DNA from: an uncultured Collinsella sp.
Lineage (GTDB): Bacteria; Actinomycetota; Coriobacteriia; Coriobacteriales; Coriobacteriaceae
NCBI GenBank assembly: GCA_900550595.1
Contig: URTB01000083.1
Span: 1-6,323, forward strand
Direction of reading: 5' to 3'
DNA length: 6,323 nucleotides
The notes under the pieces are model-generated. The model made no database searches. It had not been told where the DNA came from and was given only the letters and a program-made list of their open reading frames with translations. A program made the position numbers and the translations under genes. Shown in pieces: positions 6,280 to 6,323 of the stretch. Numbering within the stretch: position 1 is the stretch's first letter; each line of letters begins with the position of its first letter.

Positions 6280-6323
6280 CAAAGTCACCCTTTCATGTCG
6301 AATTAAACCCACAGCAACAATAC

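Overview
The window looks like a chromosomal segment of a high-GC, Gram-positive gut actinobacterium. Collinsella or another member of the Coriobacteriia is my best guess. It rests on the GC-rich third codon positions in the housekeeping genes, GGAGG-type ribosome binding sites, strong stem-plus-T-run terminators and the style of the proteins. This is inference from composition and protein character, not a database match. There is no rRNA, tRNA, insertion sequence or CRISPR array. Six protein-coding genes are supported.

Layout, left to right. Positions 1-320 hold no convincing gene. A small four-helix membrane protein of the 'phage holin family' type (321-686, +) ends at a textbook terminator. 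A short REP-like palindrome (794-818) separates it from an Rrf2-family repressor with a four-cysteine cluster (829-1257, -). That regulator is divergent from cysK, cysteine synthase (1511-2449, +). The 253-bp gap between them carries a promoter for each gene, a dyad operator candidate that exactly fills the -35/-10 spacer of the cysK promoter, and a nested hairpin at the start of the cysK leader. After cysK come a folded spacer, an extended -10 element and a strong terminator. Then comes mnmA, the tRNA 2-thiouridine synthase (2630-3730, +). mnmA converges, with only 8 bp between stop codons, on a gene of lower GC for a helix-turn-helix protein fused to a HipA-like kinase (3739-5112, -). Upstream of that gene is an AT-rich control region with direct repeats. 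A terminator at 5192-5217 closes an M42-family metallopeptidase gene (5251 to about 6279, -), whose upstream region runs off the window.

How they fit together. The Rrf2 regulator, cysK and mnmA form a sulfur neighbourhood: sensing or repression, synthesis of cysteine, and use of cysteine-derived sulfur to thiolate tRNA wobble uridine. The cysteine desulfurase that would link the last two steps is not in the window. The HipA-like gene has no separate HipB-type antitoxin gene beside it and carries its own DNA-binding domain. It looks like an accessory insertion between housekeeping genes and is the most unusual part of the window, although related HipA-domain proteins are known from gut bacteria.
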